DNA from: Trichoplusia ni
Taxonomy: Eukaryota > Arthropoda > Insecta > Lepidoptera > Noctuidae
DNA length: 64,000 nucleotides
Assembly (NCBI RefSeq): GCF_003590095.1
Contig: NC_039486.1
Coordinates: 7,376,336-7,440,335, forward strand
Reading direction: 5' to 3'
Part shown: positions 1-12,423 of the stretch, piece by piece
Layout: every line of letters begins with the position of its first letter
Position numbering within the stretch: position 1 is the stretch's first letter
The notes under the pieces: generated by a model
Told to the model about the DNA's origin: nothing
Database searches by the model: none
The model's input: the letters and a program-made list of their open reading frames with translations, nothing else
Translations under genes and position numbers: made by a program

Positions 1-3000
1 GAAATACGGAAAACTTTACGTTCTGTGGTTTAGCAAAATATGCTGGATGAAACGGCGAATCTATGAGAGAGTGGTATCGATATTACAGCATAATAAACAC
101 GTAATCGACATCGGTCTTCGAAAATGAATAAATCGACGTTCGAAAATGAATGAATGCGGTTTTTGGGGCATAAAATTGATTGATAGTGTAAATTAGTAAG
201 CAAACAATGATGGGTCTTTGAAGCGCCTAGTAAACTAAAAGGAAAGTTTAAAAATAGAATGAACATTTTCAGTTTTTAATAAAACTTTTCTATGAGGTTC
301 GAAATGGGAAAAAGTTTCTCAGTCTAGTTTTATTTATATTTAACTACAAAACGTTACTACTACTCGTTACGTTTTACGGATTTATATTTAATAGGTGAGT
401 TAAAATTTAAACAAAATTAAGTTTTATATGAAATTTCCTTTACACATACACCACTGCACGTGGTGACCAAGATTCCAGGGTTTACTTCATTGGAACAAGA
501 ATTTCTAGGTTGCATTGTCTGTTATACAATTAATGCTTAAGTCCGGCAGTAAGGAGAGGGCTTATCACACAAACTTAATAAATGCTGCATTTTTTTTTCA
601 TCTCCGAATATAAATAAACAGGCGCACGAGGAACGATAACAAAAGGAATTTGAGTCTCGTACTTTTGAATTTGAATATTTAATTTATACCGAGCTTAAAA
701 TTCGAGCAGGCGGCGATTTAAAATTGTATCTTGTCTGAGGATGACTGTACTAAAATGGGTTCGTTTCTGTTTACTGTTTAGTTTGCTCTGTGAATAAGTT
801 AGATAAGCGGGGAGAGGGGCAGTGCCTTTGAACCGACGAAGAGCAGTAGTAAACAAGAGGATTTAATGGTTATGGAGCAGTCGGTGGCTCTAAGTGAAAA
901 TGAAAGTGATTCCCGGGAGCCCGTTAACTCCTCGGAATTATGACGAAAATTCTTGCGTTCACGTGTCCCCACCGTTTGTGACCTGACTACATCGCTTTTA
1001 CGATATTGTTACGTTCATTGCCCTTTTACATTACCGGAATGGAGTCTATTGGTCTATTTTGTGGCGGCTGATCGTCTCTTACCGTCGTGGATGAGTGGCT
1101 GGCCGCTTCGGAACCGTCACATGTTCGATACACGGATTATGTCGGTGGCAGTTTCATGTGGTTACATGAATTATGAAAGATATGAACCGGATAAAACTGA
1201 ACTGGCTTTTATCCTTTCGCGTTAAGCGAGTTTCTATCGCAAAAGTTATCCGGACGTGCGAGCTTCTGCGTATCTTTTACTAAACTATTATTAAAGTATG
1301 GCCAGAGTAAGGTTCGAATTACTTTGTTTACATTGTCTTAAGAGTAAAGGTGAGAAAGTATTTGTCGTAACGAGAACTTTTTCAATAAGTATTTATTATT
1401 ATTGGGAGCGTTTAAAAAGTATATTTTATATTGCGATTTAAGTCTAGTGGGTATAGTGTGTAATTAACATGTTTCAAACAAACAATGCATTAAGCAGCTT
1501 CCTACTTTCATGCAATTCAGAAATACTGTGACTTGTCTTTAAAAAGATAACTTTATTATATTGTGTCATAGTAGGTAAATATATAAGCACACTTAAAAAT
1601 TATAAAAATACATTATTAGTATTTCAAAATGAAATAATTCAATACACACAACCACTGGCTACAACTTAAAACACCCTTTACACGAGAAGTAAGTTATATT
1701 AAAGAAAACAGTTCTATTGTGAGACATTTCAATCTGCGTAAATCTAAAGTTAATACACGCCGAAGTAATTCCAGTAATATTATTTGTGAAACACGGATTG
1801 TTGCAAATAAGTCCCTCGGGTTGGCTTGGGGTCGTACTAACGCTCGATATTCCGTAGTTTCGATTTTAAAAGTGTTACACTCTAGAAAAGCTTAGTATTC
1901 AGATGTCTTTACCTACTTTTCTGAAGTTTCTGTGAATAGAATTTTTATTTATTAAATTATGATGTGTTTAATGTTTGATTTTCACTTAAGAAGAGTTTTA
2001 AGTCTGATGTTCTTTTGTTCCTAAAATCAATTTATAAATTCTCAGCGTATTTGGAAGTATATCTACACATTACCATACATAGTTTTTACCTTTAGCATTA
2101 GATTCTATAGATGTAAGTATATATATGTACGTTTACACATTTACCACAAGTAACATTTAGAGGTAATTAAACTGGTACTCAATTATATGAGAAGTAAAAA
2201 CTTTCGTTTAGTTTTCACCTTTAACCTTTTGCTTGTAATCAAAATAGTTTAAAACTTAATTATTCCAAACATTTTTAAATATTTATATTACCTTGTTGTA
2301 GAAACTTTATATAGCTAGGAAGCATAAGTAGGTATCTGTGTTAGTCAATGTGTATTCAGCGATATGGCGGTGGGTCAGAATGTGCCCAGGAGCCCGATTC
2401 CCAGGTTTAAGCATGCAATCTCTGCCGCCCACTCTTAGCAAATCGTTGGAAGTGGAATCGACCCACACTATGCTAACATGAGATCCACACTGCATCTGTT
2501 TAATCTCACGAAGTTGATAAAAAGAATATGCAAGTTAGTTTTGAAGTTTAAAAAGTAATTAGTTAGCCGTCAAAAGTAAGCTGAGTAGGAAAAACTGTCT
2601 CTACTCTGGATATTTTATTTATTTCAGAAGTCTGTGCACTGTACTTTGTACTTTTAGTTCAGTTTAACTAACGGTCTCCTTCAGCTTCGTCCGTTCCAAA
2701 ACTATGTTTCGATTAACTTTCAGTCTCCCCGGACAACTGAACACGGTATTTTACATTAAGCGATTGCCTATCTAACCTGAGCGGTCACGATAAGTTTTCA
2801 AAGATCAATTTCCCTCATCCACGTAATTACATGAATTCGAAAGTCACACTCTTCCACTGAATATTTCCCCAGAGTTAGGTACGTACGTGATCGTTACACA
2901 AGTACAATTATACGTGTGTATTCGTAAACATGCCTTTGCCTTCAAATTTTGGTATAGGTAAAGGGAAATACGTACAAAGAGGTGCTTAGCGGTTGCTAAC

Positions 3001-5153
3001 CCAATGAGCCCTTGAACTTTATCGGCCCGAGAATATTTTAATATACGAATTATATTTGGTATGTGTAACATGATTATCTTGATATTACGTAATTATAATG
3101 AACGTATAATAAAGGCAAGCTTAAATAGGTTGACTCTTATTTTCATTTTCAGTTCAAAGCCGCGAACTTACACACAATATTTAGACATCAGAATATTGAA
3201 CACTTGTAGAGTAAACTCGGTTCTCTGTGGTGGCGTAATAAATCGCAGCTGTCAAACATAGACCGCTGATATGTGATTTGTAGTTATTCAATTATATTAC
3301 TACCGATATAAATAAAGCTAAAAGTTCTGTTGATGTTGCCAATAAACTGCTCTATCATAAAATACTGGCACGTCTATTATTCGTTGGATGAAACGACCTG
3401 TAAAAAAGAAAAAAATGTATTGGAATCGATCTAGTTATGTACAAATACGCAATGAATGTGATAAGATATGTAGTCCCCGTGCACTTGAAGAGAACACGTC
3501 GTTGTTAATTTACTGTTATGAATAAGTTACTTCTTTTACTTCTTTTTGTTGCTTTTACAGACATAATTTCTAGCGAAAAAGGAGTAAAATTCACAACAGT
3601 GTTCTAAGAGTTAAAAGGAAGGAAGCGCTTGTTCGGAAGTCAATTTGTTAAAGTAGAAACTTATATATTCTGCCGCGATCATATCTGAATATATTCTTAT
3701 TAATAAAGCGTACGCATAACTCATTAGTAACGGGTTGATTAGCAATTCAAGCCTGCAGAAATACATGTCAAGCTTTGCGTAAATGTATGACTAATGTATA
3801 TGTTAATGTTATGAATGACCGGAGTTTCTTCTTCAATATTATCACAGCGAGGACGGCCCTTTCCTAGCTCTAATTGCATGTTTATGCAAATTCGTGTTCC
3901 CGACTTTACTATCTGTTTAATATTGCATTCCAAGCATTTTTGTTGAAGTATACAAGGACGCAACGTTAGGAATAATGCCGAGCGTTCGTGCTAACTCATA
4001 TATTCACTGCTGTATACTTAATTCCTTACACGTCTCACCATAATTCATATTTTTATTCCTTAACTCAAAACCTCTAACGCTAAAATTAGATTACAACCTT
4101 TATGTGTTAGTTGGTAGACCGTAAATATTATTTAGCTTGTACATACCTATGTTTATTTATAATACACATTTAAGGGGCAAGAATTTACAAATTACATTTT
4201 AGAATTCCAAATACTAGTTAAAGATATTTAATAACAAAGTAAAACTGGATTTTCGCCTAAAAAGTAAGACCGAACTTTAAATTCGCAACTGTACTGGGCT
4301 CAAGACATAAGCTTCCAATAAGAAAAGCAATTTCAGAAATACGAAGGGCGACAAAATTTTCATGTTTTCTCATTGTTTTTAGAGAATAGCGTCGTAAGTT
4401 GAGCTATGTAAATCACTCAGATTAAAGTATTTTGTAAATATTTCATCAGTTAAGAAATACTTTGGAACAATAAGATTCCTCCAATACACGGAGTGGTCGA
4501 TACTTTGAAACAACAACTGACGTAACTTTTATCAAGGTAGGTCTTATCAAGAATCATATTTCGTTACACGCGAGCTCGTGGCAATATTTTTTCGCAAACG
4601 TACTGTGATACGTACAATAACAGTATGAGGGCCATGCTTGGAATGTTCTCAAAATATGCAGCATTTTTAAGCAAGTGCATATTTGAATTTAAGTCGTGTT
4701 ACGGAGAATGGTATAATCCCAGTTTATAAGAGTTAGTGTTATTACGGCCCGCAGAGACGGCAACGCTTACAGTTCCTAGAGGTTTTTAAAGGATTAAAAG
4801 CAACCGGCCCTGAGTAGGTATCAACTTTGACCTAATTTTTATGAAAGTCTTCCTAACTACATCGTCGTTATAACTGAATATATTTTTAACGAAAACAAAT
4901 TTTGTGAACTAGTTTACTTAGAGAGTAGGTGTAAGGACTTGTGAATGCTTAACGCTTTTTTAAAAGAATTATGTCGTTCATTGTGTAAATACTTTTGTGG
5001 CAAAGCAGAAATGAAAATATATTTTCGTTTTTATCAATATATGGTTTGAGGTTAGTTGGTTTACATATAATTAAGTACTTTACAACACTTTCACTATACA
5101 TTTAGTTCCATTTACTATAAAGTGTGACGTAAGCAGCCATTGTTCGTTGATAA
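1..5153. other. AT-rich intergenic DNA
   Basis: I see no supportable gene here. The open frames are short, mostly lack a good ATG context, and show no recognisable domain, codon bias or splice-paired extension. Composition is AT-rich with scattered homopolymer runs. The 800-1250 stretch is somewhat richer in GC and more complex, and carries a 90-codon frame that I cannot assign to any family. Confidence 0.6.
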
Positions 5154-5361
5154 TCTATACTAATATATAAAGCTGAAGAGTTTGTTTGTTTGTTTGTTTG
5201 AACGCGCTAATCTCAGGAACTACTGGTTCGAATTGAAAAATTCTTTTTGTGTTGTATAGACCATTTATCAAGGAAGGCTATAGGCTATATAACATCACGC
5301 TGCGACTAATAGGAGCGAAGATACAATCGATCACGTGGACGAAGTCGCGGGCAACAGCTAG
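5154..5361 (+). mobile_element. Non-autonomous Helitron, internally deleted copy
   Basis: This 208-bp element begins with TC and ends with CTAG. It is flanked by A on the left (5153) and T on the right (5362), the A/T insertion target typical of Helitrons. The body reads as a moth repeat I recognise: a TATACTAATATATAAAGC start, a TTTG tandem run, then 'aatctcaggaactactgg', and a tail ending 'gaagtcgcgggcaac'. A longer copy lies at 40347-40622 on the same strand. Relative to that copy this one has two extra TTTG units and lacks about 75 bp before the tail, which removes the left arm of the 3' hairpin. There is no Rep or helicase coding capacity, so it must be mobilised in trans. Family naming is from memory; the termini and target site are read directly. 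Confidence 0.78.
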
Positions 5362-8222
5362 TTATAATATATATTGATGTTGCGTCGGTAAGAATTGGTG
5401 GAAACCAGGCAAAACTTATAAAGTACTTTATTTCCGATTACCTGAGCAGCAACCTAGGGCTAACAACAGTTGTGACTTGTCTAACATATGTTAGAATATG
5501 TAGCAACGTAAGTTTAACAGATACATTATTGTATACACGGTAAACGCAGCAAGTCTAAATTGAGCATACATTAGCTAAGGCGGAAGAAAAAGTCTAACGG
5601 AGTGCAGTGTCGTCAGTTTTGGCTTGGTTCCCACGTGAAATGTTGTGTGATCGTAATACATATACATTCATCACTGAGATTTTTCTTAAGGCTTTTAACC
5701 TCTACGGCTGACAAAGAAATTGTCACGACTTTCATTACGAATCCACTTTGTGTCCAGCCAGCGTAATATTTGATCCACTTTTGTTGCATACGAACAACTG
5801 TGCATCACATTATAACGCAGAAAAAGTTTTAGAAGACACGCGACGCGACCACATTTTTTATTTCAATGGCTGGAGAAAATATAATGATGTAGCATTATGT
5901 TCGCTCCACTTATAAATTTACATTATAAATGCCATTTATTTCATAAATGGGTTAAAGTGGGGCGCTATGTGTTTTCGTTTGCATATTAAGTAATTTTATG
6001 GTGTAATGTAATTGGTGGTATAGAGGATGCGAGTGAATATTATAAACCAATTCAGAACCATGATTATACCAATACACTTTCGTAAGTAATTTTCAAAAAT
6101 TTTCCTTTAATATAACATGAAGTGGCATTTACTTTTAAGTCAAGCATTGTTTTAGGATTACTTTCACGAGTATTTTTATTAAAAAAACCGTCATTGAAAT
6201 GAGAATTATTTGTGATTAAATTTAATGTAAAACGTTGACTCTACAAAAATATTTTCCTTTTCATTAAGCAAAATGAACATAATTGCTGTGTAAATCTTTT
6301 CTCGCTGAGCTTCACACTTTTTTGTTATATTTTCCTTTAAAAGTCGTGTCCATTTTACTTTTTACGTGTTTCTGTCTTTTGTTAAATCGAGTGTAGAAAT
6401 TATGGAAAATTGACTTATCTTTAATTATATCGAGATTCTTAATGCTGATGAAATCGGCCTTTGTCAATGGAGGACTTTTGCCGTTTTATCCATTTTTCCT
6501 TATACGGATTTTCCAGATTCGGCGGTAGAGCCATGGCGGCAATGTAATCTACAGAGGTTTAGGCAGGGTTACTATTGTAGATAAATATTTTATATGAATC
6601 TGCTCTTATAATTGGAAATTAGTTTATAAGCTTAAACACAAAAGCGTTTCTTTTTTCACATGACTTTCCTCCTTATTTACAAATTCTGTTGAACATTTTA
6701 CGCCCAGTCATAAATTATTTATACTATAATGCTCTCTGAATTTTTCATTCAAATCTTATTTTATTAAGTTTTGTGACGAGAAAAATATATCTATATGAAT
6801 AAGGGAACACGGTTTGTTTGTCCGGAGCGAGCGAAGCATCGTGCTGATATTGCAATCCCGTCGGTACCCTTACACAGTGTCAATATTGCATATTAACTTT
6901 TTGTAAAGCTTAAACGTGTGTTTAATGCGTCAAGGACAGCAGAAATTGAATTACAGTATGGCTGATGTGACTGTTTCATGAAACCCTTACTCAGTATTTG
7001 CGGTCTGTGTAGCTTTTTTGAGAGGTCATCAACGGACTGTTTCTTCGTCAACTGCGTTGATTTTAACGATTGTTGCGTTCGCTTAAAGTTCAAATGAGAT
7101 TTTCTTTAACGCAAAATTTAAGTAGAATTGGCTCTATATGGCTGTCAAGAGTTTCGTTCAGTTGCATAGTTCGTGGTGTAGCGGTGACACTGTGGCATGA
7201 GTTACGTCGCGTCGTCTTGGTGAGCGTGCAGCTCGCTTAGACAGCATGTCGCTCTACAATTCAAGGAATATGAATGACGACTCGACTAGGCTAGACTAGT
7301 TTCCTTACTATGCTGCACATTGTCACGATTGCTTACGAAATGAGAATTAAATGTAGTTTTTAGTATTCTAGAACAAATTGTCATAAGAAAGTATTTTCAA
7401 GTTCAAGAAAAAATCAAGTTGTAGATTGTCAAATGATGAAATATGTAATGGATTCATTCTAATGATGAATTCGCCTTTCAAAAACATCGTAAACGGTGAA
7501 CCAAAAATTTATTTTGGACATCTCAAATGTTGTTTTAGAAATTATAATTATGAAAATCGATATTCAACTTTGTTCCTGTTTAGCTTCTCCCCATGAGAAC
7601 GTATAAACACATTAACTACGTAAACGCGTACGAGGGCAACTTGTATAGTAAATTCACGCCTGTCTCTCGGTGGGTAGGTTTACAGAATACCTAATGTACT
7701 GGGAGATTCCCCAAGCTGCAATGTTGGCAAACCTCTTTCGACCACCAAATTAAAAGAGGTATACACCAGGTACGGTATGTAGGTAACCAGAATACGTATT
7801 ATGGTGGCTTTACAGTAATGTTGTACTTCAGCTCCTTTAAAATTATTCCGCTAATTTTATAGCGGTTGGCTAATTAAAAATATGAGCTCAAATACCTTCA
7901 TTATAATTTGGTGCTTTAAGTAGCGAATGTTTGAGGACTTTTTTAGCTACATGCCTTTTTTACCTCTTTTTTTTTTACTGCTGCTGATATGTTTGAAGAA
8001 ATGTTGCTGATTTAATTAAGAGCTACTGGTAATACATTTTAAAGAGCTTAGCGGTTGAATCCTTAAACCTCGCAATCAGCCTTCGAATTAAAAAGAGAAG
8101 TAACTCGAAGAAAATTCGAAGCGAGTGTGGAATTTTACCGGAAGGCTACCGGAAGCGGTTGCCGCAATCGAGGGGAAAAGTAGCTCGCTTCGGGACGCTT
8201 TGACCGGTCATTCGTACTACTG

Positions 8223-8249
8223 CTTTTCAGAGATTTGCTCTCTGAAAAG
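8223..8249. repeat. Hairpin, 11-bp perfect stem
   Basis: CTTTTCAGAGA is followed five bases later by its exact reverse complement TCTCTGAAAAG, with the loop TTTGC. The stem is too short for a pre-miRNA. It may be a transposon end relic or chance. Confidence 0.6.
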
Positions 8250-8679
8250 TTTTTTTCGCTCGTAAACATTTCTTGTACAGTCGAGTTGTCAAATTTATTG
8301 TATGAACTATTACTGCCATGGAAAAATAAATTGCAACTTTCGTTACATGTGGTCTAAAGAGAGTTTTTATTGGTAAGTTACCAAGTAAGTATGTAATTTG
8401 TTTAATGATTTTATGTAAATGCAAGTAAAGAGTACAATTATTAAAGAAAAATCAACCTTGAGTTATTTGAATCGACACTATACAAATCAATGAAAACTTT
8501 TCACACTCGAAATTGTTATAAGTATGATTTGTAGAATGCTTGGGAATAGATTGTTTCCAACTTTTATCTTCGCCTCATTTCCTGCCGACGAGCAACTTTA
8601 TTGAACTCAACTTATCCTGTAATTAAATTCCGCATTTCTTCTAAATTAGGTCATTTGATTAGCGTGCCTTACTGAACGA

Positions 8680-8920
8680 GTTCGTATAACAGATCAGGGA
8701 TCGGCTAACCGGGATAGAGATGTTGACGGATTTGACGGCAGAAGGCGCTGGCTTGTGCGGATTCCAATCTAGCGTCAAACGGGACGAGACGCGGCACGCC
8801 GGCGCCCCCTCCCCGCGCTACCCCGCCCCACCCACCAGCTCCGACGGTTCATTATGCAGCCGCCCACGCCGCGCGCCAATCACATAGCATCGCAGCGATA
8901 TTGCCGTCTCGCTAGGGATT
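8680..8920. promoter_or_regulatory. Candidate CpG-rich regulatory block
   Basis: This stretch is far richer in G and C than its surroundings. It contains GC-box/KLF-like CCCCGCCCCACCC near 8820, a CCAAT element near 8876 and a dense set of CpGs. It could be a distal promoter, a 5' untranslated exon of a gene extending outside the window, or an enhancer. No coding frame with a recognisable product crosses it. The call rests on composition and motif inspection only. Confidence 0.3.
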
Positions 8921-10559
8921 TCAACGATGTTTGTCGATTACTTGGAATCTCGGATGTTTAGTTCCTTGGTTCGCATGTATAATTGTATCTCGGGTTTCGT
9001 GCATAAATATTACGGCGAACATCTTAGATTGTGTTTATGCGAACTTTTATGTGTCTGTTTGTAATAATGATAGTGATCTATGGCTATCTGTTAGTATATT
9101 TCGATGTGCATTTAAAACTGCTTTACTTTGAAACACACTTTTGAAATAATTAAACCTAGCCAGATAAATTGAAGAGTGTGATCCCATGAACTTTTCAAAC
9201 ATTATAAAAACTTTTTGACTGTTACTACCAGACTAATCTAAAAAATATCCAACTAACTACACAAACTTACGTCTTATGTTTTTCCAAAGATCAAAATCCA
9301 TATAATATAAAATCTAACCTGAATCTCAGAACACCATTTCTTTCGACAAACACGTTCAATCCCAAATTGAATAAAGTTGTTCAAGCGAATCGTATATCGA
9401 TAGCTTTGTGAAGGCTTCAACCACAACACTATCAATATTACCTGTTCCTAGCTTAAAGAATAATCCGGGTCGGTCGTCATTGTATGTTGCACGGACGACA
9501 GAAAGCCTCATAGCTTGTACAACGTCTTTGGTACGGTCGAGCGAATCAGCTGTGCCATGGGCCCATGGCTTTACGTACGCCTGTACCTAAGTATTTTTTA
9601 TTGCAGCAGGCAGCAGCGGCGGCGGTGAATATAAATGCAGCCAAGACTGAGCGCGGCACCGTATCTGATAAGTTATTTCCGTTACTCTGGGACGACAAGT
9701 CATGCCGGATGCATGATTTTTATTTGTAATGCGGCATGCATATGACTTGGGTAACTAAACACAGGTTTTTTCCTTAATGAACTTTGTTTGAATGAACTTA
9801 CACTGACTCTTAAAACCAAACAATCTTGAGTTGGAATAGTAAGTGGGTGTGGTGTTTTGAGAGTCATAAATGTTATGGTTTAATATTTGACCGGTTCCAG
9901 TATTTATGATTTTGGATATAATGCTGTCTAATCTAATAAAATTGTTATCTATATGACTGTGACAAATAACTATATGCGTATAACAATAGAAAGGCTCAAT
10001 AACTTGAAGCCACACACAAAGCGATGGCCGAGTAAGAGGAACCAGTTTTGAGTTTCATGTAGAGTGAGTAACACTTCTTCAATGTTTATTGTCACCTAAT
10101 GGGTCCATTGGTGAGTCTGGCATTATTATGGAGGTAGTCTGGTAGTGTAGCGAGTGTAGCGACGACACGCGGCAGGGAGTGGGAGTTCACATTCACACCG
10201 CCGACTAGGGCTGTCACACAAACCGGGAAACTATATGTGTAATTGTGTATTCCATAATTTAAAGGAGCTGGTATTGTATTAGTATTTCATTGTTAGATTT
10301 TGTAATTCTTATCATGTCCTGCTTTTTAATTGAATGATTTATCGAACTTTTTTTACCCGTATATGAATTTCGTTATTAAACTGTCACTACCCAACAAAAG
10401 AAGGTCAATATACACATAATCGTGTAGCCAGTTCATCTAATAACCCACTCTTAGATAAGCGGAGTCCACAATACAAGGCCAGCTAAGATATGTAAGTGTA
10501 CGGTATGTGGGTCACAAGAAACATTTTTCCCTGGTAACATTGTTTAGGTTGAGCATTTC

Positions 10560-10930
10560 ATCCCGCGGCACGTTGCCCGTCAAACTGCGGAACATTGGTC
10601 GATAGTAACACGTGGCTTGAATCCGAAGTGCGCGGCCGCTACAATAAGCTTGATAACGGCCGCTCTGTTAAGATAATAATTACTGTTATAAAAGAAACCC
10701 TCTGCGCTCGTATTTAATACATTTCGTAAAAGCATGCCGTTCCCGAGTAGTCGGCGGGGGAATAGAGGACGGGCAGCAAGCAGCCCTAACCGCAACAGAC
10801 ATTCCAACACAATTTCCCTTTTAACTCGGACTCTGCGGCCAGTATTTATCAATGGAATGATCTCACGGTCCGGGCTCACACAAGTAGTTTATTTATTTAG
10901 CATATTCATTCGACAGGTAACCCGCACCGT
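10560..10930. promoter_or_regulatory. Candidate conserved non-coding block
   Basis: The stretch is complex and non-repetitive, with many CpGs (two GCGGCCGC-like sites around 10630-10660) set in AT-rich DNA. Both strands stay open for 85-99 codons, but neither translation resembles a known domain, and overlapping antiparallel openness suggests composition rather than a gene. It is a possible enhancer or an untranslated exon. Confidence 0.25.
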
Positions 10931-11883
10931 AACCCGTCAGCTGTGCACTTACTTTATTTGTATCATTAAGTCGAACTCGATTTTATTTTAGACTTTGGAG
11001 GATATCAAATGTTTTTTGTTAAGTGTTTTAGAATACACTTACTTAATTCTTAAGTTGATTGTGTTTACTCATAAAGTTTTCTAAAGGTAATTGATTTTCT
11101 GAAGCTTACTAACGTAATAGCTGAATAGAGTTAGTCGAGTTTAAAATAAAAAGAGGTAAGGTATTCCAGAGTAAAAAATGCTATCGTTCTAGTGCGGGGA
11201 TAGATTGGAATTTTAATCGGTGAGCGAGTTACCGCCCTGCCCTCCCGTACCCCCGCTTGAATCTTAAACAAAACATGTAAACAAGGAATTTAGCCAAGTT
11301 TATTAAACCGTGGTCAGCTCACCTGGCTTGCGTGTAGCGGTAACCGAGGGCCAATTAACTGTAAGTGTAAATGAGAATAAAGTAATTAGGTCTGCACAGT
11401 TCAAAACAACTTAAAAGGTTTAATTTTAACAAAATTAATTAGGAATATCTGACCTTGTAATTAATTAGGTATTTTAATTCTCGGTAAGTAGACTTGAAAG
11501 CTTGGTCTTGATTAGGGTTTGTTTAATTAAAATGACTTCTGTGATACGTGGATGTATTGCCTGTATACTTACATGTGTTATTATGAATACATTTGTAAAT
11601 TCATAGATTCATTATAAGTACATAGTTTAGTCTGTTTCATTATGTTATTTAGTAAATCATAATATATAGGTTAACATATATAAATCTAATTCAAACATCT
11701 AACTGTTTTTTTGTCCCTAATAAATAAAATAACATAGTATAATATAATATATGTACCTACTACGTAGGTTCTATTTTATTATAATAGTTTATATAAAGTG
11801 CAATGAGAATTTCATAGAACTATTGTAATAATTGTACTATTGCATCATATTTAGCATAGCTCCTACCCGTCACTGGATTGGAC

Positions 11884-12423
11884 TCAGTCTTCTGTCCAGC
11901 AGAGCATGCCAAGTGATACGAGCCGCTTGCGTATTACCGCGTGGAAGCCGTCTACCCTGGCTTCCGCAAACATACCGGAGGCACTGCAAAAACGGGGCAA
12001 CCCCAACAACATCCTAAACCCGTTGTTATATTGGACACGTAAGGCATTGAGCGTCCTCTGCGTATATCTGAACCACAGGCTGCACGTGTAGAAAGTCTGA
12101 CAGTAGGCTTTAAATAGAGTGACTTTAACTTGTTTACTACAACGCACAAACCTGCGGGCCAGCATATTACTTCTAACCGCCAATGCCCTACGTTCCCGTT
12201 CTATGTCAACCTGGTCCTCAAGGTCCTCTGTAACGTAATGTCCAAGATATTTAAACTTTTCTACCCGCTTTAGTTCAATGCCATTTAGCTTTATTGCGGG
12301 CACATTCAATGTACATTTACCGGGGGCCTTGAAAACCATGTACTCGCTCTTCTTAGCATTGTACATCAATCCATGCTGAATGCTATATGTTTCACATATT
12401 GCAAGCAACTGCACACCAAATGA
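11884..12423 (-). pseudogene. 5'-truncated LINE reverse-transcriptase fragment
   Basis: The minus strand keeps an uninterrupted frame of about 179 codons that matches the C-terminal part of a non-LTR retrotransposon reverse transcriptase. Visible landmarks are GLMYNAKKSEYMVFKA (the KSEYMVF step after the catalytic core), LNGIELKRVEKFKYLGH (the YLGH step), then ERERRALAVRSNMLARRF and YNNGFRMLLGLPRFCSASGMF, which I recognise from insect LINEs. The catalytic YADD box and everything upstream are missing, because an in-frame stop at 12424-12426 bounds the fragment. The frame ends at TED with a stop just after. The element is therefore dead on arrival (5' truncation is usual for LINEs). The unbroken frame suggests either a fairly recent insertion or luck. 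The clade is not resolved, and the first in-frame initiator-like codon is GTG, not ATG, so this is not a free-standing gene. Confidence 0.88.

Larger units (their letters stand above)
5362..11883. other. Intergenic DNA with GC-richer islands
   Basis: No gene is supportable. Two blocks differ from the AT-rich background. One at about 8680-8920 has many CpGs, GC-box-like CCCCGCCCC and a CCAAT motif. The other, about 10560-10930, is a high-complexity block open in two antiparallel frames (99 and 85 codons) with no recognisable protein. Both look more like regulatory DNA or untranslated exons than coding exons, but I cannot decide. An 11-bp-stem hairpin lies at 8223-8249. Confidence 0.5.

Noticed and set aside
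953..1225. 90-codon frame near the left end
   Set aside because: Cysteine and tryptophan content looks slightly protein-like, but no domain, splice context or homology could be recognised.
5181..5202. TTTG tandem run as a possible microsatellite locus or CRISPR-like repeat
   Set aside because: It is an internal part of the Helitron family and is shared with the 40347 copy; there are no spacers.
8223..8249. Hairpin as a microRNA precursor
   Set aside because: An 11-bp stem is too short, and no extended pairing or familiar mature sequence is present.
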